Source: Brachypodium distachyon
Taxonomy: Eukaryota; Streptophyta; Magnoliopsida; Poales; Poaceae
DNA: 64,000 bases
Reading direction: 5' to 3'
NCBI RefSeq assembly: GCF_000005505.3
Contig: NC_016131.3
Coordinates: 61,179,355 to 61,243,354 of the forward strand
Shown here in pieces: positions 1-12,131 of the stretch (its first letter is position 1; each line of letters opens with the position of its first letter). The position numbers were made by a program, and so were the translations under genes. The notes beneath the pieces are model-generated. The model had not been told where the DNA came from and searched no databases. It was given only the letters and a program-made list of their open reading frames with translations.

Positions 1-715
1 GCATGCAGTCCAATAGCTGGGGGAGCAGTGGAAATTGATGCTTGCTGCATCAAAAGAGGATACTATTACTACCACAAACACCAGTGGATGTAGAGTTTAC
101 TAATTATTTTATCCTTCTCACTTCTTTTAATTCTTCCTTTATGAATGCCCGGCCTGAAGAGATCACGGGTATGCCTTGAAACTTGCAAATTATGAGCACA
201 GAAAGCATCCTCCTTTTTCTCTGTCTGCAAACAAAACACACAACTCTGCATGAGCAATGCGGCTATAGGAATTGAAGGTGAGAGGGGTGAACATTTTTTG
301 GTCACTCAATACCATGGGGATACACACCAGTCAGTAGTCAGTTCACAGGTCACCAACTCACCATATATGCTTCTCTTATCTGCAGAAGATTTATGCAGAG
401 CTGTTTTAGAGGGGGGTTTCTCCCATTGTGGCAGACCTTTTTGTTTGAATTAATGTATGAGTCGTGCATGCATTTAAGCTCCCTTTTTCTGTACGGGCAC
501 TTCAATTTGATATCCTGGGCTTCATATATGAAAGTGCCATCATGTCAAGTTACTGTTCTCTGTGTATATGAAGTACATTAATCAAGATATGATATTCTCT
601 GCAGTAGTGTATATGAAGTCAAATTAGTGTTCCTGTGTACTGAAGTCAAATTAGTGTTCTGTGTGCATATGAAGTACATTAATTCGATCTTACTTCGAAT
701 TCATAGAGAACAAAC
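1..715. other. Intergenic, nothing recognised
   Basis: This AT-rich stretch contains only short open frames with no family resemblance. The phrase around 'gaagtacatta' and 'aagtcaaattagtgttc' recurs several times between 555 and 685, which suggests a small degenerate local duplication. No gene or RNA is supported. Confidence 0.5.
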
Positions 716-800
716 TACTCGCTCCGTTCCAAAATAAGTGACTGAATTTCTATGGATTCTTATGAAAATCCACATCCCTTATTTGGAGACAGAGGGAGTA
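716..800. mobile_element. Stowaway-like MITE
   Basis: The short element has degenerate inverted ends: tactcgctccgttcc on the left and gacagagggagta on the right. It is AT-rich inside, and the arms pair through aaaataagtg and cttatttgg. TA dinucleotides sit at both ends, as expected for Tc1/mariner-type target sites. It is about 85 bp and lies about 1 kb upstream of the heat-stress factor gene. Confidence 0.7.
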
Positions 801-1009
801 TCAAGTTAGTTTTATCTATCTATATTTCTAATAACCAAGATAAACAAGACACATCAATACATGTAGTAGCATATTCATGAGTAGTGAGAATATAAAATGT
901 GCACGAAGAAGCCTAGCTAGAAATTATTTTTCTTTACTTTGATGAGTAATTAATCCGATTGGCATGGATGTAGAAGGTACCTGAAGCTAGCTAGCAGAGT
1001 AGTGCGTGC

Positions 1010-1099
1010 TACTCCTTCCGTTCCTAAATACTTGTCGTGGTTTTAGTGCAAATTCCCTCCGTTCTTAGAACCACAACAACAAGTGGAACGGAGGGAGTA
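1010..1099. mobile_element. Stowaway-like MITE
   Basis: The element has inverted ends tactccttccgttcc and ggaacggagggagta, bounded by TA. A second, internal ccctccgttc motif sits near 1055. It is about 90 bp and lies some 630 bp upstream of the heat-stress factor start codon, so it may be part of that gene's upstream region. Confidence 0.75.
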
Positions 1100-1727
1100 T
1101 CTCCTAACGACGAGCTAATTCTGGACGGTCGGAAGCGCATGCGTCAGAAGCTCAACACACATGTTACATTGATCTGTACGTATGCTACTGTAACATACAT
1201 ACATGCATGTATGCATGGCAAAATCTTGTTATGAAATTTTGAAGTGATGTACCTGTTCCTTCGCAAAGATGTTCTGACCAACAAAACACCACAGGAGCAA
1301 GCTAGACCTCTCGCGCGCGCGCAGCAACTGTGCGTGGACTGTGTATAGACTATAGAGTAGCTCGTACACGTCCCGGACCAGAGAGCGGCCATTTGAACCA
1401 CCCAGAAACTCTGTACATATGATGATGATGAGAGAGAGTCCGGACAGTGACCCACACAAGGAATATTTCAAGGGTCGCGTGGGGGGTGTGCGTGCACCCA
1501 GACCCAGAGTAGTGAGGTTGGACTGAAGCTCAAGTCACAGCTGCGCGCTAGTAGCTTGCTAGAGAGACAGAGACCAATGAGACCAGCCGGCCGGCCTCTC
1601 TTCTTCTAGCTCTTTCTCTTCCCTTCTTCTCTCTTGCTTTCCATATATTGCCTTAGCCCCTTCCTGGCTTCCTCCCTCCTCTTATAGCTGCTAGCTCGAT
1701 CTTTAATTTGTCCAAATTCAAGACTCT

Positions 1728-3425
1728 ATGGCTTTCCTCGTGGAGAGGTGTAGCGGCGAGATGGTGGTGTCGTCGTCGTCCATGGAGCACATGGCGGCGG
1801 CGGCGAAGCCCGTGCCGGCCCCTTTCCTGACCAAGACGTACCAGCTCGTCGACGATCCCTGCACGGACCACGTGGTGTCGTGGGGGGAGGACGAGGCCAC
1901 CTTCGTGGTGTGGCGGCCGCCGGAGTTCGCCAGGGACCTCCTCCCCAACTACTTCAAGCACAACAACTTCTCCAGCTTCGTCAGGCAGCTCAACACCTAT
2001 GTAAGACAGCCACCTAGCTCTTTAAATATTTAATCTCTTCTATATAGGCAATGTGGATATTTTCCTTCTTGTGTGCAATTGATCCGGTTATAGCTAGTTG
2101 CAACTGTATAATTTGTTCAAGCGTTTTATATCCCATATGAGGTTAATTTGTGTTGCTATATTCTTGTTATATTAGGAGATGTCGTTGATGATTTCTGTGG
2201 CACAAATAATAATATAAAGTGTGTCCAAATCATGGGTCCGGAGGTAGTATATCTAGCACTGTTTGTTACTGGCGACACATCTCATCCTTTCGATATCTTG
2301 TTTCCTAGAACGGGACAAACAAAGGTGTTGCGTTTTTGGGTGGCTAGCGAATATACAGAGAGTGGAAAAGAGACCAACCTGTAATGATTTTGTTGCAATC
2401 GTGTGCATGGGTGTCCTTTCCAACTTGCCACATTCTTTCTTGTTTCCCTGGTCTGCCGGCCAAATCAAAGCATGCATTTCTCTTCTAGCTAGCGTTTTCT
2501 TTTGATTTTCCGAATCCTTTTGCAGGTATCATCAGACTGACAATATATACTTATATATTTCCTTTCAATCTAGCTAGATGGATTCATGTTCATTTGACCA
2601 ATCAATATACACTGGACCAGTCCCAATCATTGGCGGAGAAAAGATTGACATTACACACGCACACACAAATTAAGCATGTAGTACATGACAAACTCATCAT
2701 ATGCCAATGGCCGGCATCATATATGCATGCGCTCATTTTTCTGATGAATTCTTGCTTGCTTTTTCCTTGACATGCATCACCAATTATCTTGGCAGGGTTT
2801 CAGGAAGATAGTGGCTGACAGGTGGGAGTTCGCCAACGAGTTCTTCAGGAAGGGCGCCAAGCACCTCCTGTCGGAGATCCACCGGAGGAAGTCCTCTTGC
2901 TCCTCATCACAGCCTCTTCCGCCGCCGCCGCCGCAGCCTTACCTCAGCCTCTTCTCGCCACCTCCTCATCATCATCCCCAGCTAGCACAGGGCGCCTACC
3001 ACCGTTTCCAGGAGGAAGAGGAGTACTCCTCGTCCCCGGCGGACAGCGGCGGCGACTTGTTGGCGACGCTGTCGGAGGACAACCGGCAGCTGCGGCGCCG
3101 AAACTCGCTGCTGCTGTCGGAGCTGGCGCACATGAGGAAGCTCTACAACGACATCATCTACTTCCTGCAGAACCACGTCGAGCCCGTGCCGCGGCAGCAG
3201 CCGGCCAGCTGCTACACTAGGCTGGTGGAGCTCGACCACGCCGGCGGTCCAGTAGTCGTACCGCAGGCGCAGGCGCAGGCTAGGCAGCGCGGAGACGACG
3301 ATGCAGCGGTGAAGCTGTTCGGCGTGAGGCTAGACGATAGCAAGAAAAGGAGGGTGCTTCTGGTAGAAGAAGGTGATCATGGTGACCATGGGGATGAACA
3401 CCTGGAAATTAGTAATGAGGCGTAG
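1728..3425 (+). CDS. HSFB4: Heat-stress transcription factor, class B4 (HSFB4-like)
   Basis: Exon 1 is 1728-2000 and exon 2 is 2796-3425, giving 300 residues. The intron is phase 0 with GT at 2001 and AG at 2794-2795, and it splits the DNA-binding domain between TY and GFRKI, the classic plant HSF intron position. Residues about 30-123 are the winged-helix HSF DNA-binding domain, with [20 protein letters not shown] at its core. A proline- and histidine-rich linker follows. An HR-A/B coiled coil spans about 178-218 without the insertion typical of class A. Near the C terminus are LFGVRL (about 265-270), the class B repressor tetrapeptide, and a KKRR nuclear signal. There is no AHA activation motif. 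The start MAFLVERC and the EMVVS motif match my memory of class B4. Family knowledge makes it a nuclear repressor or co-regulator; B4b versus B4c is not settled. Confidence 0.93.
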
Positions 3426-3929
3426 GCTCACCATTGTGTACAGACTACAGAGGAGAGGTCTCTCAGGTGTGTGTAGTTTCAGGCTAGCTAGCCAGACTAG
3501 GCTTCCATTTTGTGTGTGGCTTAATAATTTGAGCGGAACGAGTGTTAGTACTTAGTAGTAGAGTAGTAGACTAGTGTCTAGTGGTGCCAGAGTCCTAGCA
3601 TGTACTTAGCGTTCTTTGTTCTCGACCTGCATGGCCTAAATTTGTTGGCAACTTCTTTCCAAGGTCCTTGATGAGGTAGGAACGGAAGCGACTGAACAAA
3701 CGCACACGTACATGAATACATGATCACCTTTGCACTAGGAAATGGGATGGGACAGGTAAGAAAAAGACTGGCTGAATTAGACCCGCCCGGTCCATCTAAT
3801 GAATCGGCCATCAGACCATCAGCCTCTCCAGTCTACGACTTATAATTACCAGCCCGGAGTAACTAATGACCATTACTAAAAAAAGCTAATGCTCATTGCT
3901 TTCTTAATAACAAAACAAATGGTCATTAC
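3426..3929. other. 3' flank of the heat-stress factor gene
   Basis: This is the probable 3' UTR and downstream spacer. A 'taataatttg' stretch at about 3521 could belong to a polyadenylation region, but no signal can be assigned with certainty. No other gene is seen. Confidence 0.4.
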
Positions 3930-3946
3930 AATCTCTAGCCCCAAAT

Positions 3947-4531
3947 TGGAACGGGAGATCAAAATGTTATTTCTGTCATGAATATGAGAATATAACACAC
4001 CTTTTTTTCAGGTGTCGCGTCTCCCGTTCTGTGTGCTTAATAGTCCAAATAGATTATAATCTTTTTTCACCTCGCGATGCCTCTCATATGTTTGGGTCAT
4101 GGTTACGGGGAGCTAATAAAAGGTTGAGGGCGCTTCTTATGGTTGGAGCTGCTGCTTTATGTTGGGCAATTTGGCTGGCTATGCAGGAATGATGTTGCGT
4201 TTAATAGAAAGTACTTCACTTCTCCATTGCAGGTCTTGTATTCTTGCACTCATTGGCTCCGTACTTGGTCTATCCTCCTCAAGCCGGAGGATCGTCAACT
4301 GGATTTGATGACATGCAACAAGTTGGAGCAAGTGGCCAAAGACTTTTTTACCCATAATGGATGGCGGTCTAGCCTGTGGATTGAGTCTGCATAGAGATGT
4401 TACTTTTCTTTCGATGTATAATTTATTTTTGTCTCATACTTGGCGTTTCGGTGCAAAGGCCGGGGGGGTGATACTCTATGTGTATCGATCGATATGCCGT
4501 CGAGATCAATAAAAGCTTCCATTTTCGAAAA
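3947..4531 (+). mobile_element. 5'-truncated LINE 3' end with target-site duplication
   Basis: The frames encode pieces of the C-terminal zinc-binding domain that follows reverse transcriptase in plant non-LTR elements. Near 3975 there is a CHEYENITHLFFRC-like string, and at 4143-4394 an RNDVAF...LRTWSIL...EQVAKDFFT region that matches the usual tail of this domain. The element ends in a short A tract. The direct repeat AATCTCTAGCCCCAAAT occurs at 3930-3946 and 4532-4548 and is a clear target-site duplication. Frame breaks and the missing 5' portion make it a dead insertion. Confidence 0.85.
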
Positions 4532-4548
4532 AATCTCTAGCCCCAAAT

Positions 4549-5014
4549 CGCTAGTGCAACAGATTGATACAAAATAGTGCAATCAGTCAATGATTAATGA
4601 ACATCCCACAACTGAATCCTCAAGGTGCCAGTCCATTCTTACAGTAGAATCATTTACATGAATCTATATGCAATATACACCGCAAACACAATCTCTGGTG
4701 TAATCATTCTCGCAGTATAATGTACTGTATTTATAAGCAATGTATAATTGCAAACATAGTTTTTGCTGTAAACATATGTTTAACATCTTTCCTGAACATA
4801 AGAATACGCGGTATTTATATGAACATATGTGCTCAGGGAATCCCAAGTATAGCATTTCCCGGCGCTGGTTGGTTTGGCTCTTCTTCAAGGAGAAGATAGC
4901 AAAATCTTTTCAGATACTGTCATGATTAATCTGCCATCCATGTCAACCCTTCCAGTTGCTGAAAGTGTCAGCTGCATCATATGAGATTACGAGGGGTGGC
5001 CAGGATTAGCCAGG
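4549..5014. other. Intergenic downstream of the O-fucosyltransferase-like gene
   Basis: An AT-rich spacer with no supported gene. It probably contains the 3' UTR of the minus-strand gene that ends at 5015. Confidence 0.4.
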
Positions 5015-8000
5015 TTACGTACTGACTGGCTTTTGCCAAACTTTGGTGTTCTTTTTGGGGTCATCGCAAAGGGTAAGATCATTGTCAAATTCTTTCATTG
5101 TCTTCACGAATGTCTTTGCTCCTTGCATCATTAGCCTCTCCAACATGAATAGCTGATAGTTGTTCTCGATTATTGGCTCTAATATGCTACTGAAGTTGGA
5201 TGCGTATGCTAGCTTGTACCTGGATTTTTGACAATAAGTAACACAAAAAATATCAATAAGCATCGTACGACATGCTGTTTGATATAACATCTAATATATT
5301 TGTAATGAAACATTTGATCAGACACTCTGTAGTGGAAGTTACACGAATAAGATGGAAGCATGACATGTCCTAGACATGGAGGTAGATAGATGAACAGGGT
5401 GGACTTTGCCAGCATATATATATGAGTGCAAGAATACATGTAAACATATGTTTTTAGATTGCTGGACCACGGCACATTGAGTAATTCAATAGAAAAATGA
5501 ATATACATGCCTTAACTAACCCATAATATGAAAGACAAGATTGAGGACAGCTTTTTCCTTGTGCTTACTTAAAAATGTTTATGAATTAAGATGCACGAAG
5601 AAGATAAGAAACATAATTTAAACAATCAAAGAGATCCTGGTGTGAGTAGAGCAGTAGCCAAAATAATGCAAGTCCTACCTGTCGGACAGAGGGGAGAAGA
5701 AGCCAGGTGTTCTTTCATTTGAGGCGATGTATAAAGTTCGACCTGGTGGAATCCATTTTGCAATTCTCTTTACGATAAACTCAGGGCGGGTGTCTCTATC
5801 GAGATGGGGATGAAGGCTCCGTTCAACACCAGATCTATCTTTCCTATTTTTCAATAGATCACCTCGGCGCACATGAATAGCATCATAATCACCAAGCCTT
5901 TCTTTCATCTGAAACAGAGTGAACTAATTTAAAGAGATACTGGACTAGCTGTACTGAATTTTAGGTTTACTAATTGATTGAACAACTGTGTACAGGGAGA
6001 ATTAAATAGAACTCTTTGCCCACACTCCATAATTCCAAATTTTATGTGCTAAAACAATTTTTTCAGCATCTCTGGTGGTATTTTCCACTAACAACTGAAG
6101 TACAGACTGCTGAACATCAGCTTCTATCTAAGAATTTCAGTAATGAACTTAACACCAGCTTCAGCTTCCATGTAGGTTAAAATATCACATAATTAAAATG
6201 AGTCTAGGAAGCATGGCGTTTGTACCATGCCACTCCATAATCCATATGCTACAGAAGAATTAAAACAGCCAGATGCAGTAAAGAACAAAGAAGGGGCCCA
6301 ACACAAAGTTTCAAGCTCAAAAACAAGGAATAAAGATATGCTCAAAACCAATTGATGCATCCGAAAATATGTTAGTATGTTATCCGACAACCAGTCCGTG
6401 CTAAGGAATTTGTTACACTGCACATGGGCAAATGCATCATGAAACAGTACCTTATTTGCAGCATCATTCAATTTTTTTGCTGGCACGCTTGGCAAAAAGG
6501 TGTAGGGTAGCATCACAGAGCTGCGTTTTTTACGATCCTTGCACTCCATAAACCTGAATTTCAGCGACAGTCAAGACACGTGCTTGAAGTTTGGGCATCA
6601 TTGGATAACATTGCTGAATAAAATAGTACAGCTTTCATTTGTTGATTCTCTCAATGCAGAAATAGTCTAATCCTAAATACACATAGAAGGGGGAAAGGAC
6701 CATACCAAGCAAGAGGACTTGCAGTGCGGTTTATTAGAATAGCTTTGGAGTACACATGATTTTCTTTAAGTTCACCTCTGCCAATACCTTGAACATGTAC
6801 TACACCTCCCTCTTCTAATTTCATAATTCTCGATGCTATCTCATGCCACGTCTTAGAATTGTCCAGAATAACAGGTACTGTTCTTGAGATAAGATCTATA
6901 TCATACAGAGATTCCATTGCACAAGAATTTTCCTCCCATCTACGAAATACTTTCTTCAGACTTGAACAGTCAAAAGGTAACATAGAGCTAGATGTGGTTA
7001 ACAAGCAATAACCTTTGCTCTGAAGTTGCATTGCTTGAATGGACGGTCCCTTTTGTATTATGTACTGTGCTAAGGCACATTCTTGAGGGCATGACAAATA
7101 CTCTGCAGAACACTTAAAATGGTTATATTCCCCAAAAGAAAAGGTTACGGCCTTTTTGCACACCTGACTCAACACATATGCTTACATAAATTCACTCCCT
7201 AAACAGCACAGTGTGTGTCAAAACTCAAAAGTATGGCTCCTTTAGCAGGTTCAAGAAATTAGCATGGGGCTTCTGCCCTGATAGCATCACTTTTCACCTA
7301 AACACGGTACTCTTAATTTGCAATATGAAGTAACCAATTAAAAAGGTCAGACATTGGAACTTACTATGGTGGAAGCAGAGATGAAGGTAAGTAAATAAGC
7401 AATAGGATGCTAAGGCTCACAAAATCCCAGTAACAAAACTTTGTTTTCTAATCTACCATGTCTAGGAGGGCAATTATCACTACATAGCCATTAGTTCTTT
7501 AACTATCATATGGGCTAAATCTGAAGATATCATGTCTTTTGATGGGCTATATTGACAAGCAGTGTTAGAATAAAATCATTAGATTGATTGACTATCATAC
7601 TTTGCCACCAAGAAGTCCAATCTTGAGTTTTTATAAAAATATTGGGATGTCAAACACTGATAAAAATAAAAATTAGTTCACTTGTTTTGTTTTCAAATCT
7701 GATCCTGATATTAATGATCCATAACACATGAATATGTAGATAGGATGAATATAAAGCTAGGTTGGTAATAGACCAATATGACTACAAAGATTATAAAATG
7801 CAGAGGTAACCAAGAAAAGCATACAGTGGAATATGAACATTGCTGGCATTCAAGCATTGTGCGAATGTGAACCCAATCATACAATACGACTATAGAGCTT
7901 ATGCAGATTCTGAAAGATAAGATCAATAGTAAATTGAGTACCAACCGCCTTCAGGTTTCAGATGGCGCATTCCTGATAAAAGAAAGGTAAAACCAATAGC

Positions 8001-8794
8001 TTGGAAAGCAAACAAGCCATGTAAGCAACTAGTGCATCTAATAAGTCTCAAGAAGCAAGCCCGCGCTGAATAAAGTTGCCAAGCTGTTAGCACCACTTCG
8101 ATCCCCGGAAAAGCACCAACAATCTCCTTAAATTGATTTCTAATTAATGGTGCTTGCTAGATGTATGTATAGTGTGTAGTTTAGTGTCCACTGTCCAGCA
8201 TTAACAGGCTAAAAGCACGAACATGAGAGTTGAACCATGATGCTGATTCGAAACCCTAAAATGCAGAATCTTTGAGAAACCCTCTCTCCACATCAAATTT
8301 TCCCTTCCCATTTCCTCTATTGCCTGTCGTTGTGACCGAAATATCCAAGGTCAGAATTTAGCAATTTGAAAAAGAAATATCTGGAATTAGGGTATGTGAC
8401 AAACATTGGGTACTCGATTATATAATAATCCAAGAAGGCGCGATGTCTTTGGCTTGTGGTAAGCATAGATTGTGTACCTGCCGAGGAAGAGGGCCTCCTC
8501 AAGGGCGCAGCGGAGGCTGGACTCCTGGTGACCGAGGCCGGCACAGGTGCCACAGTGCTTTCCCGGGCAGTCGACGCGGCCGCCCCAGTACAGATACCTG
8601 TCTTCGTTCTTGGCCCCGGATCGCCAAGAACCCGACAGTGAGGAGGTGGGGGAAGAAGAGCAGAGGAGGCACAGGACTGCCAATGCCGCCGCCGCCGCGA
8701 ACGCAGTCAGGAGGGTCCTTGCCGGCGGGAGCGGTGGCACTCTCTGCTTGCGGACGTTGCCGCCACCGCCCACGATCCGGGATGGGATCGCCAT
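5015..8794 (-). CDS. O-fucosyltransferase-like protein (SUB1-like), possibly incomplete
   Basis: Exons on the minus strand: 8794-8478, 6987-6706 (start tentative), 6553-6451, 5908-5679 and 5219-5015. All phases agree and give 378 residues. MAIPSR is chosen as start; an in-frame ATG lies 14 codons upstream. Residues about 24-45 are a hydrophobic Ala/Leu stretch, so a type II Golgi membrane protein is likely. Then come WGGRVDCPGKHC and GLGHQESSLRCALEEALF, followed by SCAMESLYDIDLIS, VPVILDNSKTW, ILINRTASPLAW and MECKDRKKRSS. GDYDAIHVRRGD is the nucleotide-sugar binding motif of the O-fucosyltransferase fold, and SNERTPGFFSPL and PIIENNYQLFMLERL follow. I could not find the Phe-Val-Met-Pro segment I expect after the first exon, so an exon is missing from my model or from the gene. 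Substrate unknown; resemblance to the SUB1 group is from memory. Confidence 0.75.
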
Positions 8795-8949
8795 GGCAGA
8801 AGTGGCAGTGGACTGGAGATGGTTTGGCCCTTCCACCGTTCCACGAGTTGCGGCGGAGTCACAAACTCACAAGTCACAACGGAAGAAAAGAACTAATTAA
8901 ACGATAACGCATTATTCTTAAAGCTGACAGAGGCCTACTGGATACAATC
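8795..8949. promoter_or_regulatory. Upstream region of the O-fucosyltransferase-like gene and the tRNA
   Basis: This 155-bp gap separates the minus-strand start codon from the tRNA gene on the other strand. It must hold the 5' UTR of the protein gene or part of it. No TATA element is convincing. Confidence 0.35.
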
Positions 8950-9022
8950 GGGGATGTAGCTCAGATGGTAGAGCGCTCGCTTAGCATGCGAGAGGTACGG
9001 GGATCGATACCCCGCATCTCCA
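8950..9022 (+). tRNA. tRNA-Ala (anticodon AGC)
   Basis: The 73-base sequence folds as a canonical tRNA. The acceptor stem GGGGATG pairs with CATCTCC and the discriminator base is A. The A box reads TAGCTCAGATGG, the anticodon loop is TTAGCAT and the B box is GGATCGATACC. There is no intron. The AGC anticodon decodes alanine. The gene is independent of its neighbours and transcribed by RNA polymerase III from internal promoters. Confidence 0.97.
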
Positions 9023-9029
9023 TTTCTAG

Positions 9030-9035
9030 TTTTTT
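9030..9035 (+). terminator. RNA polymerase III T-tract terminator
   Basis: A run of six T residues begins eight bases after the tRNA-Ala 3' end, the usual Pol III stop signal. Confidence 0.85.
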
Positions 9036-9244
9036 ATCTTGCACACTTTTGAAATCTTTTAGCCCTTAGTTGACGAATCAAACAAAGTCGATCAAACTTT
9101 TCAAATCTAACGATCTGTCCTGATGGCATCTACCAACTGAAAATTTGTTGCTTGATGAGCTACCCCTTAAGGGCCTGTTCGGTTATGACAGGGAGTGATG
9201 CAAACCTAGCTCAATTTTCCCAAAAGCATCTGAACAAGGTCTAA

Positions 9245-10203
9245 GAGCATGTCCAGCAATAGCCCCCAAACAGGACCCCTAAATTTGAAGTAGGGGCCGG
9301 CCCTCATAAGCAGGGATCAAAAAATTGCAAATGTCTCCGGCAGGGCCCCCGAAATCACAACCCCTATTTCATTCACATCTCATATTTCAAACCAAATTCA
9401 TCTGATTTCAACCTAAATTCATCCAATTTCAACACAAAATAGTCAAATTCAACCTCTATTCATTAAGCCTCAACACCCATCATCCAATTTACCAATTTGT
9501 ACATACAATTTGAGGAGGAGGAGCAGGCGGCGGGCGCCGTCGCGGGGGGAGGAGCAGGAGGTGGTGGCGGCCGCTACCGCGGGGGGAGGAGCAGGAGGTG
9601 GCGGTGGGGGCCGTCACAGGAGGAGGTCGGGGCAGGCGGCGCTCTCGCGGGAGGTGGCGGCGGGGGCCGTCGTAGGGGGAGGAAGAGGAGAAGGTCGTGG
9701 CGGCCGGCGTTCTCGCGAGAGGTGGCAGCGTCAGTCGGCACCGGTGCGGGGGAGGCGGCGGCCGGCGACGGGGAGGGTGAGGCTGCGGGGGTTGAGGTAG
9801 CGCGTGGTAGGGCTGGGGCGGCACCGGCGACGGCGGGGGCTGTCGGCGCGGCGGAGAGGACGGCACTCGACGGAGCAGCAACGCGCGGCGGTGCCCGCGG
9901 CAGCGGTGGCAGAGGCCGAGCGAGGTTGAGGAGGACGGCCGCCGCGGAGGGGTGCGGCGGCGGGGGCAGAAGGCGTCGCAGGCAAGTAAGAAGCGCGTGG
10001 GAGGGAGGAAGAAGAGGGAATCTTGTGAGTAGGAGGTCCCTAGTACGCCTGCGGGGACGAGGGCCCCCGAGGGCCGGGAGGCAATTTTGGGAGGCTCTCT
10101 ACTTTTAGGGGCTTGTTTAGGTGCCCCGGTGGAGCAGTTTTTTTGCGCCAACCCCCTAAAAATAGGATAGGGGCTGTATTTAGAGCCCCTGCTGGACATG
10201 CTG
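9245..10203. mobile_element. Harbinger-like non-autonomous TIR element with GC-rich core
   Basis: The left end GAGCATGTCCAGCA and right end TGCTGGACATGCTG are inverted repeats with one mismatch. Flanking TAA at 9242-9244 and 10204-10206 fits the three-base TWA target site of PIF/Harbinger elements. The subterminal regions also pair (AGCCCC... and ...GGGGCT). The middle, about 9510-10100, is extremely GC-rich and made of degenerate repeats of GGGGGGAGGAGCAGGAGGTG. Long frames there on both strands are low-complexity products. No transposase is seen, so it would need one in trans. Confidence 0.75.
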
Positions 10204-10299
10204 TAAGTAGTTTAGATCTGGCAGATACCTATGTTACTAGGTGTTGTATTTTTAGTTTGGCCAGCAACGGTAGGGTATTAACCTGTGATGGGTCTGTAT

Positions 10300-12075
10300 C
10301 TTTATTTTTTTTGACGGAAAAGGTAGGAGCATTCATTAAAGAGAGGAGAAATTAATATTTACAAGAGAACGCCTTGGAAAATATCCAAGTCGCACGGGCC
10401 CGCAAAATAAAAGAAAACTACTGCACTCCGGCACCATACAACACAACCGGGCTAATGAACAAAAAAGACTTGAAATCCTCGTGAGTTTTGTATGCAACTA
10501 CATCAACAACCATGGATTCATTGTTGAAAATTCTGCGGCTACACTCTTTCCACATATTCCAAAGGCAATAAATGAGCAAACTATCGAAGTTACGATCATG
10601 AGGGATCTTTGCTCTGTCCGCGGTCCACCAATCCTCAACCGAATCAGATATATCCATAGCAGAGGCTTGAATGCCGTTCCAACTTCAAAGGGTCGCCCAA
10701 ACAGATTTGGTGAAGGCGCAATCCTTGCAAAGGTGTGTGACGCTTTCCGAATGAGAATTGCAGAGCTTGCATATTGTGGAGTGGTCCCAACCTCTCGCTT
10801 CCAAATTCTCAACGGTAAGAATCTTACTGTCAAGCATGGACCAAGAGAAAAACTTGCATTTTGGCTCTGCATAAGCCCGCCAAATTTTCTTAGCACCAAA
10901 GCGAGCACAAGAGGAGTTAAACTGAACCTTATACGCAGTTGATGCTGTGTACTCTCCATCCTTAGTCCATCTCCAATGAATTGTATCACAAACACTCAGA
11001 GTTAAGCCGAGTGTTTGCTACAATATTCGCCAAAGAGGCAAACTAACCCAACTGAATAGGCGTGCTAATGTTGGACAAAGCTCTAATCCAGTTATCGTCT
11101 TGAAGCTCTTTCAAAACTGTTCTGTTCCTCCTAGTGGCCACCTTGTATAAATCAGGGAATTGGTCCATGAGACAGCCCCCCTCAAGCCAACTATCTTTCG
11201 AGAATAAGGCCTTATTTCCATCACCAATAGTCACGAAGGTCGAAGCTCTGAACAAAGCCCCAGCCTTCTTTGTCGCAAGGTAGATTTGATACTTTCCAAG
11301 GTTCGTTAGAAGAATGCCAAGCAAACCAAGGCCAGCGGAGACGTAGCGGACGACCAAACTTAATGAGATCGGAAATTCCAAGGCCGCCAAGATGCTTAGG
11401 ACGGCAAACGGTTTGCCAATTCACCAAAGCCCGACCTTCACTATTATGATCCTCGCTTTCCGGATTCTAGATGAAGCCACGCCTAATTTTGTCAATCTTC
11501 TTTAGGAGCCAAATTGGGAGACTGAACACAGATTTAACAAGAGTTGTGCGCCCAGTTGAGGATAACATTTTTCCTTTCCAACCCGGCAATCTGCCAGTCA
11601 CCTTGTCCATAAGGGGTTGAAAATCCATTCTTCTTGGCTTTTTAAAGTGCAGCAGCAGCCCAAGGTATGTGCAGGGCAGCGTACCAAATTGCGCCGGAAA
11701 CGCTTCAACCAACGACTCAAGGTCAATCCCGTTGCAACTAATAGGATAAATGTGAGTTTTTTTTCCAAATTAACATGAAGACTAAGAAGCTTTTCCGAAG
11801 ATCTGCAGAATTTCATTAATAACTCTCAACTCATGACTGTCAGGATTGGCGAAAATAGCCGCGTCGTTGGCATATAAGGAAATTCTGTAGGAAGCAGTCG
11901 GAGATCTTATGGGCATTAACAGACCCTTCTCAGCAGCCAATTTCAGAATTCTTTGAAGGGGGTCAATGGCAATAATGAACTACATTGGGGAGAGGGGATA
12001 CCCCTGACGCAGACCCTGAATAGGTGGGTTGGGCCTACCATTAAAGCAACACTCTGGAAGACTAAGAAGCCGACA
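10300..12075 (-). pseudogene. Degenerate LINE (reverse transcriptase and zinc-binding tail)
   Basis: Read on the minus strand, this holds the second half of a plant L1-type ORF2. Near 12010-11990 is GLRQGYPLSPM, where the canonical motif has Asp in place of Tyr. Near 11870 is YANDA in place of the catalytic YADD, so a catalytic aspartate is lost. Thumb-type motifs TYLGLLLHFKKP, LPGWKGKMLSSTGR and LGGLGISDL follow at 11700-11370. The zinc-binding tail and the LWNMWKECSRRIF end are at 10990-10430. Several frameshifts separate these pieces. A T-run at 10308-10316 is the reversed poly(A). The 5' half is absent. Confidence 0.88.
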
Positions 12076-12131
12076 ATAAGCATAACCAATTTCTCCATTT
12101 TTGTTTTATGCCATGCACTATTTATGTCAGA

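Noticed and set aside
4143..4394. An 83-codon frame that could look like a small gene
   Set aside because: It is the tail of a LINE zinc-binding domain inside a truncated insertion with target duplications.
7909..7990. Candidate extra exons of the O-fucosyltransferase-like gene after TTATCTTTCAG and TTTTATCAG
   Set aside because: The first gives ICISSI and then sequence unlike the family. The second runs into a stop in the required phase.
8443..8907. Plus-strand frames of 117-154 codons
   Set aside because: They are antisense shadows of exon 1 of the O-fucosyltransferase-like gene, which has a clear protein match on the other strand.
9489..10199. Long open frames (up to 236 codons) on both strands
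   Set aside because: They lie in the GC-rich repetitive core of a TIR element, are Arg/Pro/Gly low-complexity and overlap on both strands. Absence of stops is expected from base composition.
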